DNA from: a virus
DNA: 38,382 nt
IMG/VR virus record: IMGVR_UViG_3300025132_000107
Location: 1 to 38,382 of that record
Strand: one strand, 5' to 3'
Every line of letters begins with the position of its first letter. Positions within the stretch are counted from its first letter, which is position 1. A program made the position numbers and the translations under genes. Below, one piece after another: positions 15,138 through 20,985 of this stretch. The notes under the pieces were generated by a model. The model was not told the DNA's origin. It did not search any database and saw only the letters and a program-made list of their open reading frames with translations.

Positions 15138-16385
15138 ATGAATAAGACAAGTACAACTTTTGATCTGAATATGCACACTGCTCGCTTGTTGATGCAGGAG
15201 CCCTTCTTTGCCTCTCTTAGCCGCCGCGTAACCAAGGCCGCTAGCACCGCTATTCCCACTGCTGGTGTGCGCGTGAACCCTGACACTGCTCGGTTTGAGA
15301 TGCTTTACAATCCCAGCTTCTTCGAGAGTCTCGCGGATGAAGAGCGCACTGCTGTTCTTATTCACGAGTTCTATCACTTGATCTTTCAGCATGTGACTGA
15401 TCGCAAGCCCTGGACAGGTCAGGACGTGAAGCCCAAAGAAGCAAAGCTATGGAATATTGCGTGCGACCTGTCAATCAACTCGCACATCAAGAACTTGCCA
15501 GCTATGGCTTGCAAGCCAGGTGTCGGCCCTTTTGAGGAATTTCCAGTAAACCTTTCGGCTGAAGCATACTTGAACCTTCTCAAGAAGAAGCAGGAGGAGA
15601 AGGAGCAGGAAGATGAGCAGGGCAAGGACAAGGGCGAAGGCTCTGAAAGTGGTTCAGGGCAAGGTTCCGAAGAGGGCGACGGAATGCCAGAGGACTCCTT
15701 CGACAGTCACGATGCTTGGGGTGAGGGCGATAGTGCTTCCACTGATATTGCACGAGAGCGAGTGAAAGAATATCTGAAAGAAGCCGCCAAGGATGCACAG
15801 AACTCTGGCAGCGGCTGGGGTAGTGTTACAAGCCCGATGCAGCGTGAGATCTTAGAGAGACTCTCGACCAAGGTGGACTGGAAAAAGGTTCTGCGCTACT
15901 TTGTTAAGACTTCACGCCGCGCATCTAAGCGCAGCACTGTGAAGCGCCTCAATAAGCGTTACGCCTACATTCATGCAGGCAAGAAGGTAACGCGGAGAGC
16001 CAATATCGCTATCAGCATCGACCAAAGCGGCTCTGTCAGCGATCACATGCTTGCCGCTTTCTTCAGTGAACTCAACAAGTTAGCCAAGCTGGCAGAGTTT
16101 ACCGTTATTCCATTTGACGATCGTGTCTTCGAGGAGAAGATTTATGTTTGGAAGCAGGGCGAGAACAAGAAGTGGGAACGTGTACTCTGTGGGGGCACTA
16201 ACTTTGATGCACCCACTGAATACGTCAACAAGCACGGGTTCGATGGACACATTGTCCTCACCGACATGCTCGCTCCAAAGCCAAAAGCTAGCAAGTGTCA
16301 GCGCATGTGGATGACGACTACTTACTACGCCAACCGCCCTTACTTCAAAACCAATGAGCGCATCTTAGCAATCGATTGTGAGTAA
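15138..16385 (+). CDS. HExxH metallopeptidase-like/VWA domain protein (MoxR partner)
   Basis: This 415-aa protein has an N-terminal DUF2201-type zinc metallopeptidase-like domain with H-E-F-Y-H (residues 76-80), a further His85 and W-N-I-A-C-D-L-S-I-N (Asp110, likely ligand). A low-complexity E/G/S/D linker covers about 150-205. The C-terminal VWA-like domain has a MIDAS-type D-Q-S-G-S-V-S (295-301), a G-G-T motif and H-I-V-L-T-D-M. MoxR plus VWA pairs act as metal- or protein-remodelling machines in bacteria. The phage target is unknown: it could be an assembly factor, a host-takeover protease or an anti-defence module. The start seems leaderless; the next in-frame ATGs (15171, 15192) have no better SD. 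Confidence 0.85.
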   Translation: MNKTSTTFDLNMHTARLLMQEPFFASLSRRVTKAASTAIPTAGVRVNPDTARFEMLYNPSFFESLADEERTAVLIHEFYHLIFQHVTDRKPWTGQDVKPKEAKLWNIACDLSINSHIKNLPAMACKPGVGPFEEFPVNLSAEAYLNLLKKKQEEKEQEDEQGKDKGEGSESGSGQGSEEGDGMPEDSFDSHDAWGEGDSASTDIARERVKEYLKEAAKDAQNSGSGWGSVTSPMQREILERLSTKVDWKKVLRYFVKTSRRASKRSTVKRLNKRYAYIHAGKKVTRRANIAISIDQSGSVSDHMLAAFFSELNKLAKLAEFTVIPFDDRVFEEKIYVWKQGENKKWERVLCGGTNFDAPTEYVNKHGFDGHIVLTDMLAPKPKASKCQRMWMTTTYYANRPYFKTNERILAIDCE

Positions 16386-16391
16386 AAATTG

Positions 16392-16420
16392 TTGACAAAC
16401 CTAGAATTTTATGAGATAAT
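16392..16420 (+). promoter_or_regulatory. accessory-region promoter
   Basis: TTGACA, 17 nt, GATAAT with TG extension. A short leader carries AAGGAG before the TTG start of the zinc-knuckle gene. Confidence 0.85.
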
Positions 16421-16447
16421 AGACTTCAGAAAACAAGGAGAATTACT

Positions 16448-17077
16448 TTGAGCTATCGTCAAGTGTACTGTGGGTGGTGTCACAAGAAAGGCCACAACGT
16501 TAGGACTTGCCCTGACCGCAAACTTTGGATTGAAAAAAATCCAGACAGTGAAGAAGCCAGGGTAGAAAAGATGCGTAAACCAAACACAAGCACCCGGAAG
16601 TGCTCCTACTGCAAAGAGGCGGGGCACACCCGTCGTACTTGCTCCAGGCTCAAAAGCGATCGTATTATGCTGCGTGAGAGAATTAAGAATCAGCGCGAGC
16701 GTGTAGCACAGGTTTTGCTCGATAGGGGCATCGGCGTTGGGTCTTTGGTTAGGATGCAGGAGGGATACTGGGATCCCGTTTTCTTTTGCGGGTGGCTCGA
16801 AAAGATTGTGTGGTCCCAAAGCGATCGAACTTCAAACGTGAAGGTTGTTGTTCGACGCCTCAGAGATAATAAAGAGTACCATCGAGAGGTAGACCTGGAG
16901 AGGGACGACACCGCGTACAACGCCTTGTGGATCGAGTCGCGAGTTCCAGAGGACTGCATACTTCCAACTTTTCCAGCCTCATGGAAGTCTGGCTCTGACT
17001 TCAACGAAGATAAATACTTACCCAAAGGCGAAAAGCGACCTTGGCATCTTGATGATCCTGACTTTGTGGTGACTTGA
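16448..17077 (+). CDS. double CCHC zinc-knuckle protein
   Basis: This 209-aa protein has a TTG start with AAGGAG. Two C-x2-C-x4-H-x4-C knuckles are intact: C8, C11, H16, C21 and C52, C55, H60, C65, each with the G-H and aromatic/basic residues typical of nucleic-acid-binding knuckles. A basic helix follows. Residues about 92-160 (G-V-G-S-L-V-R-M, then V-K-V-V-V-R-R-L) resemble the K-V-G-D-L-V barrel, so this may be an RNA- or DNA-binding fusion. CCHC knuckles are common in retroviruses and eukaryotes and unusual in phages. It leads the operon that contains the cassette array. Confidence 0.75.
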   Translation: MSYRQVYCGWCHKKGHNVRTCPDRKLWIEKNPDSEEARVEKMRKPNTSTRKCSYCKEAGHTRRTCSRLKSDRIMLRERIKNQRERVAQVLLDRGIGVGSLVRMQEGYWDPVFFCGWLEKIVWSQSDRTSNVKVVVRRLRDNKEYHREVDLERDDTAYNALWIESRVPEDCILPTFPASWKSGSDFNEDKYLPKGEKRPWHLDDPDFVVT

Positions 17078-17080
17078 GAA

Positions 17081-17290
17081 ATGAAGGTGGGCGACTGGGT
17101 GAAAGTAAAGCGAACTCTAGGGCATGAGGGCGCAACTGGACTGATTGTAGCCAAAGGCCAAGGAGGCGAAGAGCCTGGAGAGGGTTGGTACAAAAGTTCA
17201 TGGATCTACTTTGACGTGTTAGTTGATGAAACACAAAAGACCATTCGGTGCCTGGAAGAAGACTTGGAGGTAATCAGTGAAAGTCGGTGA
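17081..17290 (+). CDS. K-V-G-D-L-V cassette protein, unit 1
   Basis: This 69-aa protein begins M-K-V-G-D-W-V-K-V and has G-L-I-V-A, F-D-V-L-V-D and the conserved end L-E-V-I-S-E-S-R. The last codons contain GGAGGT and the next GTG, so the unit initiates its successor. The variable body (G-H-E-G-A-T, G-G-E-E-P-G-E-G-W) is unlike its neighbours. Proposed five-strand SH3/KOW-like barrel; ligand unknown. Confidence 0.8.
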   Translation: MKVGDWVKVKRTLGHEGATGLIVAKGQGGEEPGEGWYKSSWIYFDVLVDETQKTIRCLEEDLEVISESR

Positions 17291-17444
17291 TACAGTAAAG
17301 GCAGTCTGGTCAGATGGTCTAGAGATTGTCGGAAAATACGTTGGCGATGAGCAGGGATACGTGATCTTGCTGGATGAGAACCAAAACAGGATCGTATGTA
17401 ACACTTCAAGCGTAACATTTGAGGTTATCAATGAAAGTCGGTGA
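17277..17444 (+). CDS. K-V-G-D-L-V cassette protein, unit 2
   Basis: A GTG start inside the previous gene gives a 55-aa protein, M-K-V-G-D-T-V-K-A-V to F-E-V-I-N-E-S-R. The body has E-I-V-G-K-Y-V-G-D and Y-V-I-L-L-D. Among the shortest units; overlaps both neighbours by 14 nt. Confidence 0.75.
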   Translation: MKVGDTVKAVWSDGLEIVGKYVGDEQGYVILLDENQNRIVCNTSSVTFEVINESR

Positions 17445-17595
17445 TTTAGTTAAGCGTGCTCACGGTCGAGGATTCTATCAGATTCTGGAAATTTACAGAA
17501 ACCAACATAATGCGCCTCGTGTATCTGTTTTAAACTTGTGGACTGGCACCGTCTTGATCGACATTCGACCATCACACGTAAAGGTTTTGAACTAA
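17431..17595 (+). CDS. K-V-G-D-L-V cassette protein, unit 3
   Basis: This 54-aa protein begins M-K-V-G-D-L-V-K-R and has Y-Q-I-L-E-I-Y-R, V-S-V-L-N-L-W-T-G and ends H-V-K-V-L-N. Here the E-S-R joint is lost and the stop overlaps the next ATG only as TAATG, a simplified junction. Confidence 0.75.
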   Translation: MKVGDLVKRAHGRGFYQILEIYRNQHNAPRVSVLNLWTGTVLIDIRPSHVKVLN

Positions 17596-17765
17596 TGAAG
17601 GTGGGCGATTTGGTAAAATGGTGCGGACCCGGCCCAGAAATTGTTGGCATCATTACGGACAAGACATCCATTGGTTGGTTTCGCGTCAACTGGATCTCAG
17701 GAGGCACCGTCGAATTCACGAGAGAGCCCGCTATGCACCTGGAGGTAATCGGTGAAAGTCGGTGA
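17595..17765 (+). CDS. K-V-G-D-L-V cassette protein, unit 4
   Basis: This 56-aa protein begins M-K-V-G-D-L-V-K-W and has E-I-V-G-I-I-T-D-K, F-R-V-N-W-I-S-G-G and the end L-E-V-I-G-E-S-R. An in-frame upstream ATG at 17538 would add residues that no other unit has, so it is not used. The GTG of unit 5 lies in its last codons. Confidence 0.75.
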   Translation: MKVGDLVKWCGPGPEIVGIITDKTSIGWFRVNWISGGTVEFTREPAMHLEVIGESR

Positions 17766-17928
17766 TCTAGTAAAGCACACTGGTGTCGATTCGCTTGGGG
17801 TGGGCGTCGTGACTGGCGTTTCGACTGCCCTGGTGACCGAAAGGCTAACCGCGATGGTCTTGTGGCCTCACTTCCGCGACCCAACTTTGGAGGTCGCATC
17901 GATGCTAGAAATTGTAAGTAAAAAGTGA
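17752..17928 (+). CDS. K-V-G-D-L-V cassette protein, unit 5
   Basis: This 58-aa protein (GTG start) begins M-K-V-G-D-L-V-K-H-T and has G-V-G-V-V-T-G-V and A-M-V-L-W-P-H. It ends L-E-I-V-S-K-K rather than the E-S-R joint. The last unit before a promoter. Confidence 0.75.
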   Translation: MKVGDLVKHTGVDSLGVGVVTGVSTALVTERLTAMVLWPHFRDPTLEVASMLEIVSKK

Positions 17929-17937
17929 AAAAAGTTC

Positions 17938-17966
17938 TTGACAAATTCATTCTCCTGTGAGATAAT
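17938..17966 (+). promoter_or_regulatory. accessory-region promoter, copy 1
   Basis: TTGACA, 17 nt, GATAAT with TG extension; six nt later ATAAAGTTGGAGG combines the +1 element and SD. Near-identical to the promoter 514 bp downstream. Confidence 0.85.
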
Positions 17967-17990
17967 GTTTACATAAAGTTGGAGGTCAAG

Positions 17991-18185
17991 GTGGAAAAAA
18001 ATGGAATTATGGTGGGCGATTTAGTTCGCGGCTTTCTTACTGAGCAAGTTGGTATCGTACTTGCGAAGGATGCACTAGAGGGGCATTGGGATCAACTCCA
18101 CGTCCTTTGGACTACCCAGGGCATTTCCATGTTTGGTCCCGGCACACAAGAATGGATCTCCTCCCAAAGTGTGGACGCAATATAG
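17991..18185 (+). CDS. K-V-G-D-L-V family protein, unit 6
   Basis: I chose the GTG 5 nt after GGAGG; the product is M-E-K-N-G-I-M-V-G-D-L-V-R-G. An ATG at 18009 would begin directly at M-V-G-D-L-V. The body (V-G-I-V-L-A, L-H-V-L-W-T-T-Q-G) matches the family. The stop is immediately followed by the GIY-YIG start. Confidence 0.7.
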   Translation: MEKNGIMVGDLVRGFLTEQVGIVLAKDALEGHWDQLHVLWTTQGISMFGPGTQEWISSQSVDAI

Positions 18186-18455
18186 ATGGCAACCAGGCAT
18201 TGGTATCTATACGTCGTCAAGTGCAGGGATACGACCCTTTACACTGGCATCACCACCGACCTAAAGCGCCGATTGCAGGAACACAACACGAGCAGCAAGG
18301 GCTCAAAATACACACGCACTCGTCGCCCTGTTACATTGGTATATCAACAGGCGCATCGTAATCGGTCGGAAGCACAGAAAGCAGAATATGCTTTTAAGCG
18401 ATTAACGAAACAGCAGAAGATAGAAATAATCAAAAAAAGTGAAAAAAGTTCTTGA
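18186..18455 (+). CDS. GIY-YIG nuclease domain protein (YhbQ/UPF0213-like)
   Basis: This 89-aa protein has W-Y-L-Y-V-V-K-C followed by L-Y-T-G-I-T-T-D-L-K-R-R-L (the GIY and YIG equivalents with the catalytic Arg), H-N, G-S-K-Y-T-R and the conserved Glu in Q-K-A-E-Y-A-F-K. Length and order match single-domain bacterial YhbQ-like proteins rather than large homing endonucleases. It may process DNA, or may have helped move or duplicate the surrounding cassettes. Confidence 0.85.
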   Translation: MATRHWYLYVVKCRDTTLYTGITTDLKRRLQEHNTSSKGSKYTRTRRPVTLVYQQAHRNRSEAQKAEYAFKRLTKQQKIEIIKKSEKSS

Positions 18456-18480
18456 CAAATTCATTCTCCCGTGAGATAAT
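18452..18480 (+). promoter_or_regulatory. accessory-region promoter, copy 2
   Basis: TTGACA, 17 nt, GATAAT, then six nt and ATAAAGTTGGGAG. Second copy of the 63-bp promoter repeat; it begins inside the GIY-YIG stop region. Confidence 0.85.
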
Positions 18481-18504
18481 GTTTACATAAAGTTGGGAGA
18501 CAAA

Positions 18505-18585
18505 ATGTTACTTAAAGGTATTATCATTCTTGGGTGTCAAGCCTTAGCATGTTTGGTGTTGATACGCTTTCTTGGAGGAAAATAA
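18505..18585 (+). CDS. 26-aa membrane peptide
   Basis: M-L-L-K-G-I-I-I-L-G-C, a hydrophobic run and R-F-L-G-G-K. The SD GGGAG lies 7 nt upstream. The stop abuts the next cassette ATG, and its last codons provide the GGAGG SD for it. Confidence 0.45.
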   Translation: MLLKGIIILGCQALACLVLIRFLGGK

Positions 18586-18804
18586 ATGAAAGTCGGTGAT
18601 TTAGTAAAATTGAAGAGGCCAACGACTAGGGATTATGCTAGCAAGGCTTTTGTCGTAACAGAAACACACACTCCAAGCGCAGGCTCGGTGGCTACATGGG
18701 GTGACGAATGGTCCCTCTGGATCAAGCTGGCTGCCCCAGAAGGTTCTTATTTGTCTGGCTGGACTTCAGCTTCAGACTATGAGGTGATCAATGAAAGTCG
18801 GTGA
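18586..18804 (+). CDS. K-V-G-D-L-V cassette protein, unit 7 (duplicate A)
   Basis: This 72-aa protein begins M-K-V-G-D-L-V-K-L-K-R-P and has K-A-F-V-V-T-E-T, W-S-L-W-I-K-L and ends Y-E-V-I-N-E-S-R. It is identical to unit 9 except for one residue (Pro versus Gln in A-x-E-G-S-Y). Confidence 0.8.
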   Translation: MKVGDLVKLKRPTTRDYASKAFVVTETHTPSAGSVATWGDEWSLWIKLAAPEGSYLSGWTSASDYEVINESR

Positions 18805-18961
18805 TTTAGTTGTACAGCTAGGATGGGAAGCAGACGGCGCAGGCATTGTAACTAAAATATGGAATGCTGGCGGCGAGCAGAATTATGCTGCGGTTCAGTG
18901 GCCGCAAGGCGCCTGCGACATGGAATGGAATCAGTTGAAGGTGATCAATGAAAGTCGGTGA
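18791..18961 (+). CDS. K-V-G-D-L-V cassette protein, unit 8
   Basis: This 56-aa protein begins M-K-V-G-D-L-V-V-Q-L and has G-A-G-I-V-T-K-I, A-A-V-Q-W-P-Q-G and ends L-K-V-I-N-E-S-R. It overlaps both neighbours by 14 nt and is enclosed by the two copies of the duplicated unit. Confidence 0.75.
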   Translation: MKVGDLVVQLGWEADGAGIVTKIWNAGGEQNYAAVQWPQGACDMEWNQLKVINESR

Positions 18962-19166
18962 TTTAGTAAAATTGAAGAGGCCAACGACTAGGGATTATGC
19001 TAGCAAGGCTTTTGTCGTAACAGAAACACATACTCCAAGCGCAGGCTCGGTGGCTACATGGGGTGACGAATGGTCCCTCTGGATCAAGCTGGCTGCCCAA
19101 GAAGGTTCTTATTTGTCTGGCTGGACTTCAGCTTCAGACTATGAGGTGATCAATGAAAGTCGGTGA
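18948..19166 (+). CDS. K-V-G-D-L-V cassette protein, unit 9 (duplicate B)
   Basis: This 72-aa protein is the near-identical copy of unit 7. The single amino acid change and one silent change imply a recent event or ongoing gene conversion. It overlaps both neighbours by 14 nt. Confidence 0.8.
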   Translation: MKVGDLVKLKRPTTRDYASKAFVVTETHTPSAGSVATWGDEWSLWIKLAAQEGSYLSGWTSASDYEVINESR

Positions 19167-19353
19167 TTTAGTGCAGCTTCAGGACGGAACACGTATGCAC
19201 TGGAACTTGTCTACAGGCATCGCCCTCCTGACTAAGAAACTACCAAGGAATGATTCTCTTGAATATGATTGGAAGGTCTTGGTCGATGGTCGATATATCG
19301 AGCTTGGCAGACAACTCGAACAATCGTCGGAGGTAATCAGTGAAAGTCGGTGA
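19153..19353 (+). CDS. K-V-G-D-L-V cassette protein, unit 10
   Basis: This 66-aa protein begins M-K-V-G-D-L-V-Q-L-Q and has T-G-I-A-L-L-T-K-K-L-P, W-K-V-L-V-D-G-R and ends S-E-V-I-S-E-S-R. T-K-K-L-P is shared with unit 11, so these two are closer to each other than to the rest. Confidence 0.8.
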   Translation: MKVGDLVQLQDGTRMHWNLSTGIALLTKKLPRNDSLEYDWKVLVDGRYIELGRQLEQSSEVISESR

Positions 19354-19552
19354 TTTAGTTAAAATAGTTGAATACGCTTCGCGCCACACCCCTCTAGGTA
19401 CAATGGGGATAGTCACCAAGAAGCTACCCAAACCCTTTCAGCATAGGATTTATCACCAGTGCTATGAGGTTCAATTTGACAACGGCTATCTGGGTCGTCA
19501 TGCCAATTTTTGTTTAGAAGTTATAAGTGAGGCCAAGGAGGGCCTAGAATAA
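19340..19552 (+). CDS. K-V-G-D-L-V cassette protein, unit 11 (last)
   Basis: This 70-aa protein (GTG start) begins M-K-V-G-D-L-V-K-I-V and has G-I-V-T-K-K-L-P, Y-E-V-Q-F-D-N-G-Y and L-E-V-I-S-E-A-K-E-G-L-E. The terminal joint has decayed (E-A-K instead of E-S-R) and the next, unrelated gene starts at TAATG. Confidence 0.8.
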   Translation: MKVGDLVKIVEYASRHTPLGTMGIVTKKLPKPFQHRIYHQCYEVQFDNGYLGRHANFCLEVISEAKEGLE

Positions 19553-19716
19553 TGACAAGAGAAGAAGAACTACGCCTAATGGCTGAATTTATTGAGAAAA
19601 AGGGAATAACAATGCTTCCAAAAGGTGTCGCACCCGACCCTGAAGAGGTTCGCTTTAGTGCCTGGGGTCGAAAGAAAAGGAAGAAAAAAGAGAAAAAAAA
19701 GGATAAAAAGTCTTGA
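19552..19716 (+). CDS. hypothetical small protein with lysine-rich tail
   Basis: This 54-aa protein has an acidic helix (T-R-E-E-E-L-R-L-M-A-E-F-I), P-D-P-E-E-V, F-S-A-W-G-R and then an almost pure K/R/E tail. F-S-A-W also appears in the C-terminal tags of two proteins further on. The stop lies within the next -35 box. Confidence 0.5.
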   Translation: MTREEELRLMAEFIEKKGITMLPKGVAPDPEEVRFSAWGRKKRKKKEKKKDKKS

Positions 19717-19741
19717 CAATCTGAGTTTTATGTGAGATAAT
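19713..19741 (+). promoter_or_regulatory. accessory-region promoter
   Basis: TTGACA, 17 nt, GATAAT with TG extension; six nt later ATAAACAGTTGAGAGAGG, one of the fullest versions of the +1 element. Confidence 0.85.
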
Positions 19742-19772
19742 ATATCCATAAACAGTTGAGAGAGGAAACATT

Positions 19773-19922
19773 TTGTTCAATTCAGTAGAAGATATTCAAG
19801 AAGCAAATCGAGAAGACATCGTGCAGTACCTGGAGAACTGGGGCACAGCTTGCTACGATGACGAATCGACAAGTTTGCTGCGAGAAGCTGCAATCGAAAC
19901 CTTTGAAACGGAGGGTTGTTAA
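19773..19922 (+). CDS. hypothetical small acidic protein
   Basis: This 49-aa protein has a TTG start after GAGAGAGG: M-F-N-S-V-E-D-I-Q-E-A-N, D-I-V-Q-Y-L-E-N-W-G, C-Y-D-D-E-S-T, L-R-E-A-A-I-E-T-F-E. Helical and acidic; not assigned. Next ATG follows after 1 nt. Confidence 0.55.
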   Translation: MFNSVEDIQEANREDIVQYLENWGTACYDDESTSLLREAAIETFETEGC

Positions 19923-19923
19923 A

Positions 19924-20130
19924 ATGTTGACGCCTAATCCTCAATCCTATGGAGAATTTGAACTTAAAGAAGGTTCAGCCTGGGTCACCGTTGGAAACAT
20001 TAGTGTTTATATTCGCAAGAATGAATCCGGCGTTGCAGTTGACCTTTTCCCGTTAGGCGACGAGATGGCTGAATCTCTCGCCGGAACGTGGCTCACGTAT
20101 GCAGAAGCCGAGCCAGAGGAGAATCTCTAA
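19924..20130 (+). CDS. hypothetical small beta-rich protein
   Basis: This 68-aa protein has alternating strands (S-A-W-V-T-V-G-N-I-S-V-Y-I-R and G-V-A-V-D-L-F-P-L) and a short helix. The ATG is preferred to an in-frame upstream ATG inside the previous gene. Not assigned. Confidence 0.55.
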   Translation: MLTPNPQSYGEFELKEGSAWVTVGNISVYIRKNESGVAVDLFPLGDEMAESLAGTWLTYAEAEPEENL

Positions 20131-20131
20131 A

Positions 20132-20638
20132 ATGAAAACAGATGATTATCTCATGAAAAAGTGGTGCTTCGGCTTCGGTCGAGGCAAGACGAAGGCTCGC
20201 GAAGAGGCTCGAATGGGTGCGGATGGCGAACTCAACACCTACCGCACCTACCCAAAGTATCGCACCATCGTCTTTAAGGTCGATAAGGCTACCAAGAAGG
20301 ATACAGAATGGCACGTAGAGGGCACGCAGTTCGCCTCCCTCACTGCCAAGCCTAAAAAGGTCAAGATGATCTTGCTGGAGCGAAACGGGGTGTTGTACGT
20401 ACCGGGTCAGAAAAGGCCATTCCTACGCATCCAGAACCCAGGGATCGTCACAGAGGATGGAATTCCTCCGGTGGGCTCGCTTATCACAGTGGACAAAAAA
20501 CATGCCATTGTGACCGCAGTCGATCGCAACCAACTAACTGTCTTTGTCAACGGCAAGACAAAGAACATTGTGTGCCGCCCAGGTCAGATCAAGTGGCACT
20601 CCGACAAGGTACTAATTCACGCAACCAATCAGAAATAA
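20132..20638 (+). CDS. hypothetical protein with C-terminal SH3-like pattern
   Basis: This 168-aa basic protein. Residues about 109-150 read P-P-V-G-S-L-I-T-V-D-K, A-I-V-T-A-V and Q-L-T-V-F-V-N-G, similar to the K-V-G-D-L-V pattern. The N-terminal part begins K-T-D-D-Y-L-M-K-K-W and is K/R rich. It may bind nucleic acid; not assigned. Confidence 0.55.
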   Translation: MKTDDYLMKKWCFGFGRGKTKAREEARMGADGELNTYRTYPKYRTIVFKVDKATKKDTEWHVEGTQFASLTAKPKKVKMILLERNGVLYVPGQKRPFLRIQNPGIVTEDGIPPVGSLITVDKKHAIVTAVDRNQLTVFVNGKTKNIVCRPGQIKWHSDKVLIHATNQK

Positions 20639-20649
20639 AGGAGAATTTT

Positions 20650-20985
20650 GTGGACGATTATGCTTTTGATGATATTCTTTTCTCAGAGGGTGAATTTTAT
20701 TATGGTAGCGACACCGATGAAGTAGCCACCATGATTGATAAATTCCTGCTTGAGAAGGACGCTCGCTCAACTCAGAAGAAGCGAGGTAGGCCCCGAAAAC
20801 ACTTCACAAAGACAGTAACGATGGTCCGTATGGAGTGCTTCGGCCCTTCCATCATGGTGAAGGCCGGAAGAGGACGGCCAGCCAAACACGAGAAGCGGGT
20901 GGAAATCTCTGTACCTCGTGACTTTGAGGTTTCCAAGGATGCTGTTTATCTATACACCAACGGCAGGTTAGAGGTGGTTGTATGA
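20650..20985 (+). CDS. twin AT-hook protein
   Basis: This 111-aa protein has a GTG start 6 nt after AAGGAG. The acidic N-terminus (D-D-Y-A-F-D-D-I-L) is followed by two AT-hook cores: K-K-R-G-R-P-R-K (43-50) and G-R-G-R-P-A-K (73-79), each the R-G-R-P minor-groove binding core with flanking basics. The C-terminus is strand-rich. It may compact or mark AT-rich DNA, or regulate promoters. The stop overlaps the next start (ATGA). Confidence 0.65.
   Translation: MDDYAFDDILFSEGEFYYGSDTDEVATMIDKFLLEKDARSTQKKRGRPRKHFTKTVTMVRMECFGPSIMVKAGRGRPAKHEKRVEISVPRDFEVSKDAVYLYTNGRLEVVV

Larger units (their letters stand above)
17920..18496. repeat. 63-bp promoter repeats bracketing a GIY-YIG cassette
   Basis: Positions 17920-17982 and 18434-18496 are identical except for one base (17956 T, 18470 C) and include the A-tract, -35, -10 and +1 element. 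Between them lie one K-V-G-D-L-V gene and a GIY-YIG gene. The arrangement suggests duplication, or insertion of a promoter-plus-cassette unit into the array. Confidence 0.8.
18586..19172. repeat. recent 225-bp duplication within the array
   Basis: 18586-18810 and 18948-19172 differ at two positions (one silent C/T, one C/A giving Pro/Gln). Identity starts at the ATG and ends in the TTTAGT after the next start, so the duplicated block is one cassette plus its joint. Unit 8 lies between the copies. Confidence 0.85.
17081..19552 (+). repeat. tandem cassette array of K-V-G-D-L-V genes
   Basis: Eleven consecutive family members are interrupted once by a promoter, a GIY-YIG gene, a second promoter and a 26-aa peptide. 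Seven junctions are the same 14-nt overlap, (A/G)TGAAAGTCGGTGA. Around each, GAGGT(A/G)ATCA upstream and TTTAGT downstream are also conserved, making direct repeats of about 25-30 bp that flank variable bodies of 100-170 bp. Confidence 0.85.

Noticed and set aside
17538-17594. N-terminal extension of cassette unit 4
   Set aside because: The extra 19 residues overlap unit 3 and are absent from every other family member; the TAATG start matches the family N-terminus.
18186-18455. Group I intron or homing endonuclease
   Set aside because: The GIY-YIG protein is a short single-domain YhbQ-like form, and no split gene or intron core was seen around it.
17081-19552. CRISPR array
   Set aside because: The repeats are gene joints that are translated and spaced irregularly (about 150-220 bp), with no cas genes; they do not fit CRISPR repeat-spacer geometry.
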